64,000 bases of DNA from Streptomyces olivaceoviridis. GTDB taxonomy: Bacteria; Actinomycetota; Actinomycetes; Streptomycetales; Streptomycetaceae. The DNA lies in assembly GCF_014650115.1 (NCBI RefSeq), contig NZ_BMUI01000017.1, positions 148,999 to 212,998 on the forward strand, in the 5' to 3' direction. The notes beneath the pieces are model-generated. The model ran no database searches, was not told where the DNA came from, and saw nothing but the letters and a program-made list of their open reading frames with translations. A program made the translations under genes and the position numbers. Positions 7,922 through 17,000 of this stretch are shown here, one piece after another (positions within the stretch are counted from its first letter, which is position 1; each line of letters starts with the position of its first letter).

Positions 7922-8737
7922 TCACTTCAGGGCTCCGCCGGTGATCCCGGCGGCCAGGTGGCGCTGGGCGGCGACGAGCAGCGCTGCCGCCGGGACGGAC
8001 GCCAGGACGGCGGTGGCCATGACGGCGTTCCACTGGTTCGTGTGGGCGCCGAGGTACTCGTAGATGCCGACGGTGACCGGCCGCACCGACTCCGTGGTGT
8101 TCAGGGTGAGCGCGAAGAGGAAGTCGCCCCAGGCGAACAGGAAGGTGAAGAGTCCGGCGGTGATCAGCGCGTTGCGGCTCAGCGGGAGCACCACGGACCA
8201 CAGGACGCGGAGCCGGCCGGCGCCGTCCACACGGGCGGCGTCGATGATCTCCCCGGGGATGCTCCGCATGAAGGCGCGCAGGACGAGGATCGCGAAGGGC
8301 ACGCCCGTGGTGGAGTCGGCGAGGATCAGCCCGCCGTAGGAGTTCAGGAGTCCCAGGTCGGTGTAGGCGCCGTACAGCGCGTTGGCCACGACGATGCCCG
8401 GCACCGTCTGGGTGACCAGGAGGCCGAACAGTACGACCGTGGTGCCCCGCAGGCGGAGCCGGGCCAGCGCGTAGGCCGCCGGTACGGCGAGTCCGAGACT
8501 CAGAGCCACACTGCCGAGGGCCACGACGAGGCTGGTGACCAGGTTGCGCCGCTGATCGCGCAGGGCGGTGGCGTAGCCGCCGAAGTCCGGGTGGCGGGGG
8601 AACCAGCCTGACGGCAGGACGCTGCCCGCCGGTTGCAGGGAGGCGTTCACCATCCAGTACACCGGGAACAGCATCAGCGCGAGCAGGACGATGCCCACGA
8701 CCGTGGACAGGGGGCCGCGTGCGGGTCCGCGCTTCAC
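7922..8737 (-). CDS. Sugar ABC transporter permease, MalG type
   Basis: This 271-residue inner-membrane permease is the second of a pair in a carbohydrate importer. It has about six membrane segments, and the conserved cytoplasmic EAA loop appears as EIIDAARVDGAGRLRVLWSVVLP around residue 170. The start is taken at GTG 8737, 11 bases after the stop of the partner permease and just behind a TGAGGGG ribosome site. A longer open frame upstream is only antisense of the partner. Gene order on the minus strand is binding protein, MalF type, MalG type. No ATPase gene is present, so the shared MsiK-type ATPase probably energises it. Confidence 0.92.
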   Translation of the reverse strand: MKRGPARGPLSTVVGIVLLALMLFPVYWMVNASLQPAGSVLPSGWFPRHPDFGGYATALRDQRRNLVTSLVVALGSVALSLGLAVPAAYALARLRLRGTTVVLFGLLVTQTVPGIVVANALYGAYTDLGLLNSYGGLILADSTTGVPFAILVLRAFMRSIPGEIIDAARVDGAGRLRVLWSVVLPLSRNALITAGLFTFLFAWGDFLFALTLNTTESVRPVTVGIYEYLGAHTNQWNAVMATAVLASVPAAALLVAAQRHLAAGITGGALK

Positions 8738-8748
8738 CGGCGGGCCCC

Positions 8749-9693
8749 TCAGGTGTTCCGGGCGCGCCGGTCGGCGCGCAGGTGGACGAGGGCGAAGGCG
8801 AGCGAGACGAGGACGAGCACGTTGCCCATGGCGGCGCCGCGCCCGAACTCGAACTGCTGGAAGGACAGCTCGTACGACCGGGTGGCCAGGGTCTGCGTCG
8901 CGCCGGCCGGTCCGCCGCCCGTGACCACCAGGATGATGTCGAGGACCTTCACCGTGTAGACGACGCCCAGCACCAGCACCACGCCGGCCACGGGCCGCAG
9001 CAACGGCCAGGTGACATGGCGGAACGCCGCCAGCCGGCCGGCGCCGTCGAGCTTCGCCGCCTCGTAGTAACGGGCCGGGATGTCCTGGAGACCGCCGTAC
9101 AGGAGCGCGGTGTTGAAGGGGACGCCCACCCAGATGTTGACCAGGATCACCGACACGAGCGCCTCGGAGGTGCCGGTCAGCCAGGGGATGCCCGAGGACA
9201 GCAGGTGCAGGTGGCGCAGCGCCTCGTTGACGACCCCGCTGTCGGTGTCGAGCATCCACCTCCACGTCGTCCCGGAGACCACCAGGGGCAGCAGCCACGG
9301 CAGCAGCAGAAGCGACCGCAGCAGGCCGCCGAGCGGGAACCTCCGCTGGAAGAACAGGGCGAGGGCCAGCCCGAGCACGAACTGTCCGGCGATCGAACCG
9401 ACGGTGAACAGGACCGTGGTGAGCAGGGCCTGCCAGAACACGTCCGTCGACAGGACGGTCGTGTAGTTCCGCAGGCCCACGAAGGGCGCGGCACCGGTGT
9501 AGAACGTCGCCACCGAGTACTCCTGGAAGCTCATCACGACGTTCTTGACGACGGGGTAGCCGAAGAACAGCGACAGGTAGACCAGGGCGGGCAGCAGGAA
9601 CAGCCACCGGGAGACCCGCGCCCACAGCCGGGTCCGGGACACCGCCCGGACCCGCGCGGTCCCGTCAGGAACCGGTGGCGATCCGCTGCGCAT
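8749..9693 (-). CDS. Sugar ABC transporter permease, MalF type
   Basis: The 314-residue permease has an N-terminal cytosolic stretch, a first membrane helix (LFLLPALVYLSLFFGYPVV) and about five more. The EAA loop reads YYEAAKLDGAGRLAAFRHVTWPLLRP near residue 215, the contact site for the ATPase. It overlaps the binding-protein gene by 29 bases (9665-9693), so the two are translated from one message. It should form a heterodimer with the MalG-type permease downstream. Confidence 0.92.
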   Translation of the reverse strand: MRSGSPPVPDGTARVRAVSRTRLWARVSRWLFLLPALVYLSLFFGYPVVKNVVMSFQEYSVATFYTGAAPFVGLRNYTTVLSTDVFWQALLTTVLFTVGSIAGQFVLGLALALFFQRRFPLGGLLRSLLLLPWLLPLVVSGTTWRWMLDTDSGVVNEALRHLHLLSSGIPWLTGTSEALVSVILVNIWVGVPFNTALLYGGLQDIPARYYEAAKLDGAGRLAAFRHVTWPLLRPVAGVVLVLGVVYTVKVLDIILVVTGGGPAGATQTLATRSYELSFQQFEFGRGAAMGNVLVLVSLAFALVHLRADRRARNT

Positions 9694-10915
9694 GCCTGAG
9701 TGCTTCCTGAGGAGTCTGCTCGCCCGCCAGCGCCGCCTGCACGGCGGTGTAGATCCCGGTCGCCGCCCGCGGCCACTCGACGCCGAGCTTGCCGGTACGG
9801 GACCGGGTCCCCTCCACGCTCTTGACGAAGGCGGCCATCGACGGGACCTGCTCGGCGTACCGGGCCGCCACCGAGGAGCGGGAGGGCACGGTGTGGTACT
9901 GCTCGGCCAGGGCGAGCATGTTCGCGGAGTCGTTCAGACAGGCCAGGACCCGGGCGGCCTTCTGCCGCCGGGCCTCGGAGGAGTTCTGCGGGACGGTCCA
10001 CACCTCACCGCCGAGCGGGGTGACCAGGGTCTGACCCGGCCGGCGGACGGGGAGGGGTGCCACGCCCCAGTGCAGGTTCTTCGTCTTGTTCATCGCGGTC
10101 ATCCGCCAGGGACCGTTGACCATCATGGCCGTCTTGCCGGCGACGAACTGGTCGTGGACATCGGCCTGCGTCCAGTTCAGCACCGACTTCGACATGGACC
10201 CGCTCCTGACCAGGTCCACCCAGAGCTGGAGGGCCTGGGCGGCCTGCGGGGTGTCCAGCCGTGTCTCGTCCCCGCCGTTGGACCACAGGAAGGGCAGGAA
10301 CTGCCAGGTGCCCTCGAAGGTGGCGTTGGCGTCCACGGCCATGCCGTAGCGGCCGGGCCGGGTGAGCTCGGCCGCGGCCGTCTTCAGCTCGTCCCAGGTC
10401 TTCGGCACGGCGACACCGGCCTCGGCGAGCATGTCCTTGTTGTAGAAGAGGGCGACCGTGCTGACCGTGGGCGCGAGCCCGTACACCTTCCCCCGGTAGG
10501 TGCCGGCCGACCGGATGCCCTCGGTGTAACCGGCGGCGTCGAGGCCGTACCGGTCCAGCGGGGTCAGCGCGCCGGTCCGCGCTATCTGCTGGAGGTCGGG
10601 GTTGTCGAGCATCAGCAGATCGGGCAGGGTCCGCGACGAGGCCTGCCGCAGCACCTGCGGGACCAGCGACGCCCCCGGCACGCTCCTGTGCTCGACGGTG
10701 ACACCGGCGGCCTTGCCGCAGGCGGTGAGCCGCTCGCCCCACTGGGCGTGCTCGGTCGCGTCGGTGTAGTAGTCGAGGGCGGTGATGGACGTCACCTTGC
10801 CGTCGGCGGATCCGGAGCCGGTTCCGCCACCGCACCCGGTGGCGGCCAGTACCAGGGCAACGGTTCCGAGGAGGGCGGTGATCCGCCGTGCCGACGGTCT
10901 GGCCGCTGAGTTCAT
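9665..10915 (-). CDS. Extracellular sugar-binding lipoprotein of ABC importer
   Basis: The 416-residue protein is a family 1 solute-binding protein. Residues 1-28 form a lipoprotein signal: twin basic start, hydrophobic core and lipobox LAATGC with the acylated Cys at residue 28, then a glycine/serine linker. The mature part has features typical of maltose/oligosaccharide binders (ALFYNKDMLAEAGVAVPKTWDEL; GKTAMMVNGPW). It delivers substrate to the two permeases that follow. The ATG lies 9 bases after GGAAGG. The substrate is unknown. No LacI or ROK regulator is adjacent, so control is likely from elsewhere. Confidence 0.93.
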   Translation of the reverse strand: MNSAARPSARRITALLGTVALVLAATGCGGGTGSGSADGKVTSITALDYYTDATEHAQWGERLTACGKAAGVTVEHRSVPGASLVPQVLRQASSRTLPDLLMLDNPDLQQIARTGALTPLDRYGLDAAGYTEGIRSAGTYRGKVYGLAPTVSTVALFYNKDMLAEAGVAVPKTWDELKTAAAELTRPGRYGMAVDANATFEGTWQFLPFLWSNGGDETRLDTPQAAQALQLWVDLVRSGSMSKSVLNWTQADVHDQFVAGKTAMMVNGPWRMTAMNKTKNLHWGVAPLPVRRPGQTLVTPLGGEVWTVPQNSSEARRQKAARVLACLNDSANMLALAEQYHTVPSRSSVAARYAEQVPSMAAFVKSVEGTRSRTGKLGVEWPRAATGIYTAVQAALAGEQTPQEALRHAQRIATGS

Positions 10916-10935
10916 GGGGTGGTGCCTTCCGTTGC

Positions 10936-11011
10936 TGGTACCGGACCGACCCGGGTTCGGGTGAGTTGGTCCATACCGGCATGTTCCGGTCCGAGCAGGG
11001 ATGGTACCGGA
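10936..11011 (-). promoter_or_regulatory. Candidate control region of the ABC operon with repeated sites
   Basis: TGGTACCGGA occurs twice, at 10936-10945 and 11002-11011, 66 bases apart. Between them ACCGG (10975-10979) and CCGGT (10986-10990) form an inverted repeat with a 6-base gap. All lie within 100 bases upstream of the binding-protein start. This resembles an operator array for a sugar regulator, but no regulator gene is adjacent. Confidence 0.4.
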
Positions 11012-11047
11012 AACAAACGATCGGAAGATCAGCGGATGATCCGGACG

Positions 11048-11791
11048 TCAGTACAGGGCTCCGTGGTCACCGCACTGGCCCGCCGCTTCCCGGATCATCG
11101 CCGCCACGGCGTCCGGCCGTGACAGGAGCACGGCGTGCGAACCGTCCACGACGCGTTCGGTGGCCGCCATGCGCTGGGCCATGAAGCGCTGGGCGGTCGG
11201 GCTGAGCATCCGGTCGGCGGCGGCGATGGCGTACCAGGACCGCTTGCGGGCCCAGGCGGGCGGTCCCGACCTCGCGGTCAGCGCGCCCCGCGCGATCGGG
11301 CGCTGCGACACGGACAGCACGCTGCCGACCCGGGGCGCCAGATCGGTGGCGTACACGTCGAGGAAGCGTTCGCGCCGGATGTACAGCTCGCTGTCCGGGT
11401 CCCCGGGAGACCGCGTGGGAAGCCCGGCGGCGACGGTCGGATCCGGCCCCGGCATGGGGGAGAAGCGGCTCGTGACATCCAGCAGTGACTCGCCGGCGTC
11501 CAGCCCGAACCCCGCGACGTAGCACAGCGCCACGACGTTGTCGGCGTCGGCGGCGGTGATGACCGCGCCCCCGTAGCCGTGGCCGGCCAGCACGACCGGG
11601 GTGCCGATCTGGCCCACCACGCTCCTGACGTAGGCGGCGTCGTGCGCGAGACCGCGTAGCGGGTTCGCCGGCGCGTACACCGTCAGCCCGGCGGCGTGCA
11701 GATGCCGGATGACCCCCGCCCACGACGAGGCGTCGGCGAACGCCCCGTGCACGAGCACGACGGTCGGCGGTAAGGGCTTGCGTCCGGGCAC
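11048..11791 (-). CDS. Alpha/beta hydrolase
   Basis: About 247 residues from GTG 11791, which has GGAGG 8 bases upstream. An ATG at 11851 would add 20 residues but has no ribosome site. Homology starts at PTVVLVHGAFADASSW, which carries the oxyanion HG motif. The nucleophile elbow reads GHGYGG, in which the usual Ser of GxSxG is Gly, so the Ser nucleophile appears to be missing; the His of the triad fits GSHAVLLS near the end. The related protein at 42275 has an intact GHSYGG. This copy may therefore be non-catalytic or use different chemistry. It follows the LuxR-type gene on the same strand and is probably co-transcribed with it. Confidence 0.8.
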   Translation of the reverse strand: MPGRKPLPPTVVLVHGAFADASSWAGVIRHLHAAGLTVYAPANPLRGLAHDAAYVRSVVGQIGTPVVLAGHGYGGAVITAADADNVVALCYVAGFGLDAGESLLDVTSRFSPMPGPDPTVAAGLPTRSPGDPDSELYIRRERFLDVYATDLAPRVGSVLSVSQRPIARGALTARSGPPAWARKRSWYAIAAADRMLSPTAQRFMAQRMAATERVVDGSHAVLLSRPDAVAAMIREAAGQCGDHGALY

Positions 11792-11874
11792 CTCGGTGAC
11801 CTCCGGTGAGTGGGGGGTCTCCAGCCAAGCCCATCCAGGTCCCGCCGGCATCGCGCGAACGTACCAGGAACCGC

Positions 11875-14622
11875 TCACTCGTCGGGCAAGGCCATGACCA
11901 GGTTGGCCAGCTGGACCCGGGAGTTGATCGACAGCTTGCGGAAGGCGGACGTCAGGTGCGTGTTGACGGTGTGCGGGGAGACGACCAGCAGCTCGGCGGC
12001 CGTACGGTTGCTGTGTCCCTCGGCGATCAGCCGCGCGACCTTCTTCTCCGAGACGGTCAGGGCCTCCCAGCCCTGGACGGGGCGCTGCCCGTCCGTCGCC
12101 CGCCGTCCGCCGGCCCCGGCACGCCGCAGATCGCGCTGGACATGGGCCGCCGCGGCGTGCGCGCCCGACGCGGCGAACGCGGCCTGGGCGTCGGTCAATG
12201 CCGCCACGGCCTCGGTCCGCCGACCCGTCGCCAGGAGCGCCCGTCCGAGGTCGGCGGAGGCCGCCGCCCGGACCAGCGGGCGCGGGCTTCGCCTGAGCAG
12301 GGCGACGGAGCGTTCCAGCAGGACCGGGTCGTCGCACACCAGCCCGCGGGCGCGCGCCGCCAGCCCCGTGGCGGTGGGCACCGCCGGATTGCGCGCGGCG
12401 TGGGCCTCGGCCTGGGCGGCCAGGTCCTCGGCGAGTGCGCGGTCCGCGCCGCGCAGGGCCACGCGGATCGCGGTGCCGACCCATGTGCGCAGCAGCCGCC
12501 AGCGCAGGAAGGGCCCCTCCCGCTGCACCTGCCGGACCCGGTCGACAGCCCGTCCGGCGTCCCCGTCGACCTCGGCATGGACCGCTTCCAGGAAGCGCAC
12601 CGCGGCCGTGTTGCCCGGGTTCGGCTTGACCGCCAGCCGCTCCCGTGCCTCGGCCAGGTGCTGCCGCGCGGCCTCCCGGTCACCGCGCAGCAGGGCGATC
12701 CGGGAGCGGATCACCCGGCCGTTCACCTGCTGGACGTGCGCCTGTACCTCGTCCTCCAGGCGCTCCATCGTCACGAAGTCGGCCTCCGCGTCGTCCAGCC
12801 GGCCCAGCTCCAGGTGCTGCTGTCCCTGTGCCCATAGCAGCATCCCCTCACGGATCCCGCCGGACTCGTCCGCGGCCTTCGCCAGCAGCCGCTCGCTGGT
12901 GACGAAGTCGTCCATGTGCTGGTACGCGACGATCTCCTCGGGGAAGAAGGTGGGGTCGACGGCGCTGAGCGCGGTGAAGCGTTCCAGCGCGAGGGCGTTC
13001 TCCCCCGCGTTGAGCGCGATCTCCCCGAGCGCGAACAGGGCCTGGACATGGGCCTCCCGGTCGCCGGTCGCGACGGCGGCACGCAGCGCGTCCTCGCCGG
13101 CCTGCCGCGCCGGTGCCAGGTCGTGCGCCCGGGACAGCGCCAGCGCGCGCAGGCCGGCGAGCCGCGCCTCCACCTCCGGGGCCGCGCCGCCGACCGCGAG
13201 CGCCGCCTCGGCCCGGCGGCGCAGCTCGTCGGCGAGGTCCAGGTTCCACAGCGTGCCGCCGAGGGCGGCGTGGAGCCGGCCGAACGTCTCTATCGGCGGC
13301 CGGTAGGCCAGCAGCCGGTCCCCGGTCGCGAGCGCCTCCCGGTTCCGGCCGGCCCGGGTCAGGGACACGATCGCCTGCTCACCCACGGCGAACCACAACG
13401 GGCGTGCCACCGGCACCAGGGCCAGCGCGCGCGTCATCAGGTCGCCGGCGAGGCCCGGCGTGACCGGCAGCACGTCGGCGGCGGCGCGCCTGAGCAGCGC
13501 CACCGCCTCCTCGTCTCCCGGCTGGGCGCCCCTGAGGATGTGCGACACCACGTCGATCGGCTGGTGGCCCGCGGTGACGAGCCGGCTCGCGGCCTCCCGG
13601 TGCAGCACCTTCCGGGCCGAGGGCGGGATGTCCACGTAGACCGCCTGGCGCAGCAGGTCGTGCCGGAAGACGAGCCGGTCGCCGTCGTCGTCCAGGAGTC
13701 CCGCGCGCACGGCCTCCTCCAGCGCCGGGAGCAGCGCGACGGACGGCCGGCCGCAGAGCGCGGCGGCGTCCTGGAAGCCGAAACGGCGGCCCAGCACCGA
13801 TCCCATCTGAAGGAAGCGCAGTGTGTCGGGGTGCAGCGAGCCGAGCCTGCCGCGGACGCCCACCACCAGCCCCGGGGGCACGGGCTCACCGGAGGCGTCG
13901 GTGGTCCGCAGCCCCGCGAGCATCTCGACGGCCAGGAACGGGTTCCCGCCCGCTCCGGCGAGCAACTCGCGCACCCGCTCGTCGACGGCCGCCCCCAGGG
14001 TGTCACCGGCCAGCTGGCCGATGGCCGCGCCGGACAGCGGGCCCAGGGACAGGGTGCGCACCGGGAGCTCGTCCGCCACGGCCGCGACGATCTCCTCCGC
14101 CGGGCCGCCGACGCCCTGCCGCTCGGTCAGCAGCCACAGCACGGGTGAGGTCCGCAGACGGCTGGGCAACTGCTTCAGGGCGAACCGGCTGAGCGGGTCG
14201 GCCCACTGGACGTCGTCCAGGGCGATCAGCACCGGCGCGCCGCCGGCCCGTTCCTCGATCGCCTCCGCGAGCCGCTCCACCAGCCAGATCCGCTGGTCGT
14301 GCCGGTGGGCGAGGTCGACCAGCGCGTCGCCGGACAGCAGCGGCCGGTCACCGTGCAGGACGCAGGTCGCCAACGACGACAGCGGCACGAGGTGGTGCGA
14401 CTCGTCGGCCTTGCCGAGACCGACGGAGAACCCCGCCGCCTCCGCGCCGGCGACGACTTCGGTGAGGAGCGTGGTCTTGCCGATGCCCGGTTCCCCGCGG
14501 AGCACGGCGAGCGCGCCGCTGCCCGTGCGGGCCACCGCGTCGATCAGCGTCCGCAGCACTTCCAGTTCGGGCTCCCGGCCGCGCAGACCGCTGCGCGACA
14601 GCGGTCCGCCTGACCCCGCCAC
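11875..14622 (-). CDS. LuxR-family large ATP-binding (LAL) transcriptional regulator
   Basis: The 915-residue length is right for the LAL family. Near the N-terminus is an AAA-type module with GREPELEVL and Walker A RGEPGIGKTT at about residues 43-52, and Walker B LIALDDVQWADP near residue 130. The middle is a long helical TPR-like region. The last 65 residues are a LuxR helix-turn-helix (LTVSEKKVARLIAEGHSNRTA, then VSPHTVNTHL). LAL proteins are ATP-dependent activators, often of antibiotic or sugar genes. The start is GTG 14622 behind GGAGGGG. The alpha/beta hydrolase gene follows closely and may be one target. Confidence 0.93.
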   Translation of the reverse strand: MAGSGGPLSRSGLRGREPELEVLRTLIDAVARTGSGALAVLRGEPGIGKTTLLTEVVAGAEAAGFSVGLGKADESHHLVPLSSLATCVLHGDRPLLSGDALVDLAHRHDQRIWLVERLAEAIEERAGGAPVLIALDDVQWADPLSRFALKQLPSRLRTSPVLWLLTERQGVGGPAEEIVAAVADELPVRTLSLGPLSGAAIGQLAGDTLGAAVDERVRELLAGAGGNPFLAVEMLAGLRTTDASGEPVPPGLVVGVRGRLGSLHPDTLRFLQMGSVLGRRFGFQDAAALCGRPSVALLPALEEAVRAGLLDDDGDRLVFRHDLLRQAVYVDIPPSARKVLHREAASRLVTAGHQPIDVVSHILRGAQPGDEEAVALLRRAAADVLPVTPGLAGDLMTRALALVPVARPLWFAVGEQAIVSLTRAGRNREALATGDRLLAYRPPIETFGRLHAALGGTLWNLDLADELRRRAEAALAVGGAAPEVEARLAGLRALALSRAHDLAPARQAGEDALRAAVATGDREAHVQALFALGEIALNAGENALALERFTALSAVDPTFFPEEIVAYQHMDDFVTSERLLAKAADESGGIREGMLLWAQGQQHLELGRLDDAEADFVTMERLEDEVQAHVQQVNGRVIRSRIALLRGDREAARQHLAEARERLAVKPNPGNTAAVRFLEAVHAEVDGDAGRAVDRVRQVQREGPFLRWRLLRTWVGTAIRVALRGADRALAEDLAAQAEAHAARNPAVPTATGLAARARGLVCDDPVLLERSVALLRRSPRPLVRAAASADLGRALLATGRRTEAVAALTDAQAAFAASGAHAAAAHVQRDLRRAGAGGRRATDGQRPVQGWEALTVSEKKVARLIAEGHSNRTAAELLVVSPHTVNTHLTSAFRKLSINSRVQLANLVMALPDE

Positions 14623-14750
14623 CTAGGCCCCTCCTGTCCGCACGCGCCGGTCAGGCCGGCGCCCCGGGGCCACTATGACAAAAACGGCAGCTCAGCGCAT
14701 AGTGAGGAACGCGATGCGTGACCCGGCTCGTGCGACGCGGCCGGTCCGGC

Positions 14751-15815
14751 TCATGCCGACGCGACTCGTCCGAGCGACAGCGAAGCGGGGATCGCGGCCG
14801 TCCCGCCCCGGAACGAAGCGGACCACTCACGCCGGGCGGAGGCGCGCCACGCGGCGGGGGAGATCCCGTAGGCGGCCCGGAACACCCGGCTGAAGTGGGA
14901 GGCGCTGGTGAACCCCCAGCGGTGCGCCACCGCGGCGACGGTCAGCTCCGCCGACTCCCGGCGGGCCAGGTCGCGACGGCAGTGCTCCAGCCGGCGTTGC
15001 TGGATCCACCGGCTGACGGTGATGTCCTCCAGCTCGAACAGCTTGTGCAGATAGCGCACGGAGATGTGGTGGGCCCGGGCGATGGAGTCCGGCGACAGGT
15101 CCGGGTGCGCGAGGTGCCGGTCGATGTACGCCCGGATCCGCACCAGCGACATCCGGGCCCCGCTCGCCGAGTCCTCGGTTCCCCTGCCGAGCCGCTCCTC
15201 GGCCAGGGTCTGCACCAGGTCCACCACGTTGCGGGCGATCAGCTCGCCCGTCCGCTGCGGATACGTCGCCGCACTGTCCACGAGCCGGGACAGGAGAGGC
15301 GTCAGCAGGCCGCCGACCGCCGACTCGGAGCCGAGCGGAGCCGCCGTGATCTGCCGCAGCTCCGACTCGCTCAGCCCCAGCACCTCCCGGGGCAGCACGA
15401 GGGACTTCGTCAGGAAGCGCTCCGGGAGCGTCAGCTGGACGGGCCGCGCCATGTCGTAGACGAAGAGCTGCCCCGGCCGCACGTAGGCCTCACGGTCGTC
15501 CTGTTCGATGCGGGCGACGCCTGCGCAGAGCAGCTTCACCACCACGTAGTCGTCGTTGTCGCTCCCCGCGATGAGCCGTCGGGTGCGCCGTGCCCGCTGC
15601 GGATCGCCTTCCACGGCCACGGTCTGCATCGGGCCCAGCGGCGACGTACGGATCGTGCCGCAGTCGACCTCGTCGGGAACGCCCATGTCCACGGCGCCGA
15701 ACGTCTGGGACAGGGCCTCGCGCCAGTACGCCCGGCGCCGGTGCGTGGGAACCGTCTTCGTGCTGAGGAGGGTGCCTGAGGTCCCGGGGTCCGGTGTCGA
15801 TGGATCCGACGACAT
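14751..15815 (-). CDS. AraC-family transcriptional regulator
   Basis: About 354 residues from ATG 15815, preceded by GGCGGAG. The N-terminal 200 residues match the AraC-binding-like cupin domain that senses a ligand (YVRPGQLFVYDMARPVQL). Residues about 235-330 carry the two helix-turn-helix motifs (SPDSIARAHHISVRYLHKLF; LTVAAVAHRWGFTSASHFSRVFR). A 30-residue tail follows. It is clearly related to the regulator at 35929: the DNA-binding halves share long identical runs, so the two may read similar sites. It lies alone between minus-strand genes. Confidence 0.92.
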   Translation of the reverse strand: MSSDPSTPDPGTSGTLLSTKTVPTHRRRAYWREALSQTFGAVDMGVPDEVDCGTIRTSPLGPMQTVAVEGDPQRARRTRRLIAGSDNDDYVVVKLLCAGVARIEQDDREAYVRPGQLFVYDMARPVQLTLPERFLTKSLVLPREVLGLSESELRQITAAPLGSESAVGGLLTPLLSRLVDSAATYPQRTGELIARNVVDLVQTLAEERLGRGTEDSASGARMSLVRIRAYIDRHLAHPDLSPDSIARAHHISVRYLHKLFELEDITVSRWIQQRRLEHCRRDLARRESAELTVAAVAHRWGFTSASHFSRVFRAAYGISPAAWRASARREWSASFRGGTAAIPASLSLGRVASA

Positions 15816-15936
15816 GATCTCCGCCCTTCGGCCGCTGCGCTTTCGATAACGCAGCGTGCCAGGGCGGCCGGGTGACCACATCGCGTGAACGCGTGAGACC
15901 AGTGGTACTGGGCGGGGGACCGAGCGGTTCCGCCCC

Positions 15937-16000
15937 GGACCGGCCGGGGGGAACCGCCTTGGACCGGCCAGGGGGAACCGCCTTGGACCGGCCGGGGCGG
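15937..16000. repeat. 24-bp tandem repeat in intergenic DNA
   Basis: A 24-base unit (GGACCGGCCGGGGGGAACCG plus CCTT) is repeated at 15937-15960 and 15961-15984 with one change, and begins a third time at 15985. Flanking GGTTCC and internal GGAACC segments can pair, so several hairpins are possible downstream of the NmrA-like gene and upstream of the AraC gene. It may act as a terminator for the former. Confidence 0.75.
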
Positions 16001-16057
16001 TTCCGTCCTGCGCCGGCGGGAGCGGTTCCGCCGTGGACCGGTCTCAGGACGGCCGGT

Positions 16058-16909
16058 TCAGCGGGCCCCCGCCCAGGTGCGCCGTGCCCACTCCGCGAAG
16101 GGGGTCCAGCGGATCTGCGGGTGGGCGGCGTGCAGTGCGGGGATGTCGACGCGGTAGCCCGGTCCGTTCAGGAACGCCCACATCGCGTGCATGTCCGGAT
16201 TGCGGATCGCCGCCAGCGGGACCTGCTCGTGCCGGACCTCCCGCCCGAGCGCCGCGCCGAGCGCGGCGGCCATCTGGGCGGGAGTGGGGGCGTCGCCGGC
16301 CAGCTCGATGCGCCGCCCGGTGTAGGGAGCGGGGTCGAGCAGCACCTCCGCCGCGAACGCGCCGAGGTCCGGACGGGCGAGCTGCTGCAACGGCCGGTCG
16401 GGCGGCAGCGGCAGATCGAGGACGCCCTCCAGGACGCGGTCCGCTCCGCCCAGCGCGTTGTCGAAGAAGTAGGTCGGCCCCAGGATCGTGTACGGCACGT
16501 CGCCGGCGGTGAGCTCCGCCTCGATGCGTGCCTTGCTCTCGAAGTGCGGCACCCCGCTGTCCTGGTCGGCCCCCGCCACGGAGCTGAACACGAGATGCGG
16601 AACGCGCTTGTCCCGCGCGGCGGCGAGGATGGCCCGCCCCTGCTCCACCTCCGCGTCGACTCCGGCCTCGAAGGGAGTGGTGAACGCGAAGACAGCCGCG
16701 ACCCCGCTCATCGCCGAGGCCATCGACTCACGGTCGCTCAGCGATCCCGCCACCACCTCGACGCCCCGCGCGGACAGTTCCCGGGCGGATCTCCGGCCCG
16801 GGTCACGCACCAGCGCACGGACCCGCGCCCGGCGGCCCAGCAGCGCGTCGGTCACCGCCCCGCCCTGCCCGCCGGTCGCCGCGAGCACCAGAACCGGTTG
16901 GTCGGTCAT
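16058..16909 (-). CDS. NmrA-like NAD(P)-binding protein
   Basis: The 283-residue protein opens with the Rossmann loop ATGGQGGAV at residues 10-18, the variant GxxGxxG of the NmrA/HSCARG group. There is no Ser-Tyr-Lys triad as in catalytic SDRs. The core PHLVFSSVAGADQDSGVPHFESKARIE and the following TILGPTYFFDN are typical of the family, which binds NADP(H) and often acts as a redox sensor or quinone/aldehyde reductase. It has a good AAGGAGA ribosome site. It lies 91 bases behind cydC on the same strand and might be a late member of the cyd transcript, though a separate promoter is possible. Confidence 0.88.
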   Translation of the reverse strand: MTDQPVLVLAATGGQGGAVTDALLGRRARVRALVRDPGRRSARELSARGVEVVAGSLSDRESMASAMSGVAAVFAFTTPFEAGVDAEVEQGRAILAAARDKRVPHLVFSSVAGADQDSGVPHFESKARIEAELTAGDVPYTILGPTYFFDNALGGADRVLEGVLDLPLPPDRPLQQLARPDLGAFAAEVLLDPAPYTGRRIELAGDAPTPAQMAAALGAALGREVRHEQVPLAAIRNPDMHAMWAFLNGPGYRVDIPALHAAHPQIRWTPFAEWARRTWAGAR

Positions 16910-17000
16910 CGAAGATCTCCTTCTCTCGTATGCGGTGTTGGGCGCCGCCCGGAATGCGTCGCCCCCTCGTAACCTTCCACCTAGGCCGTCGTACCCGGCG

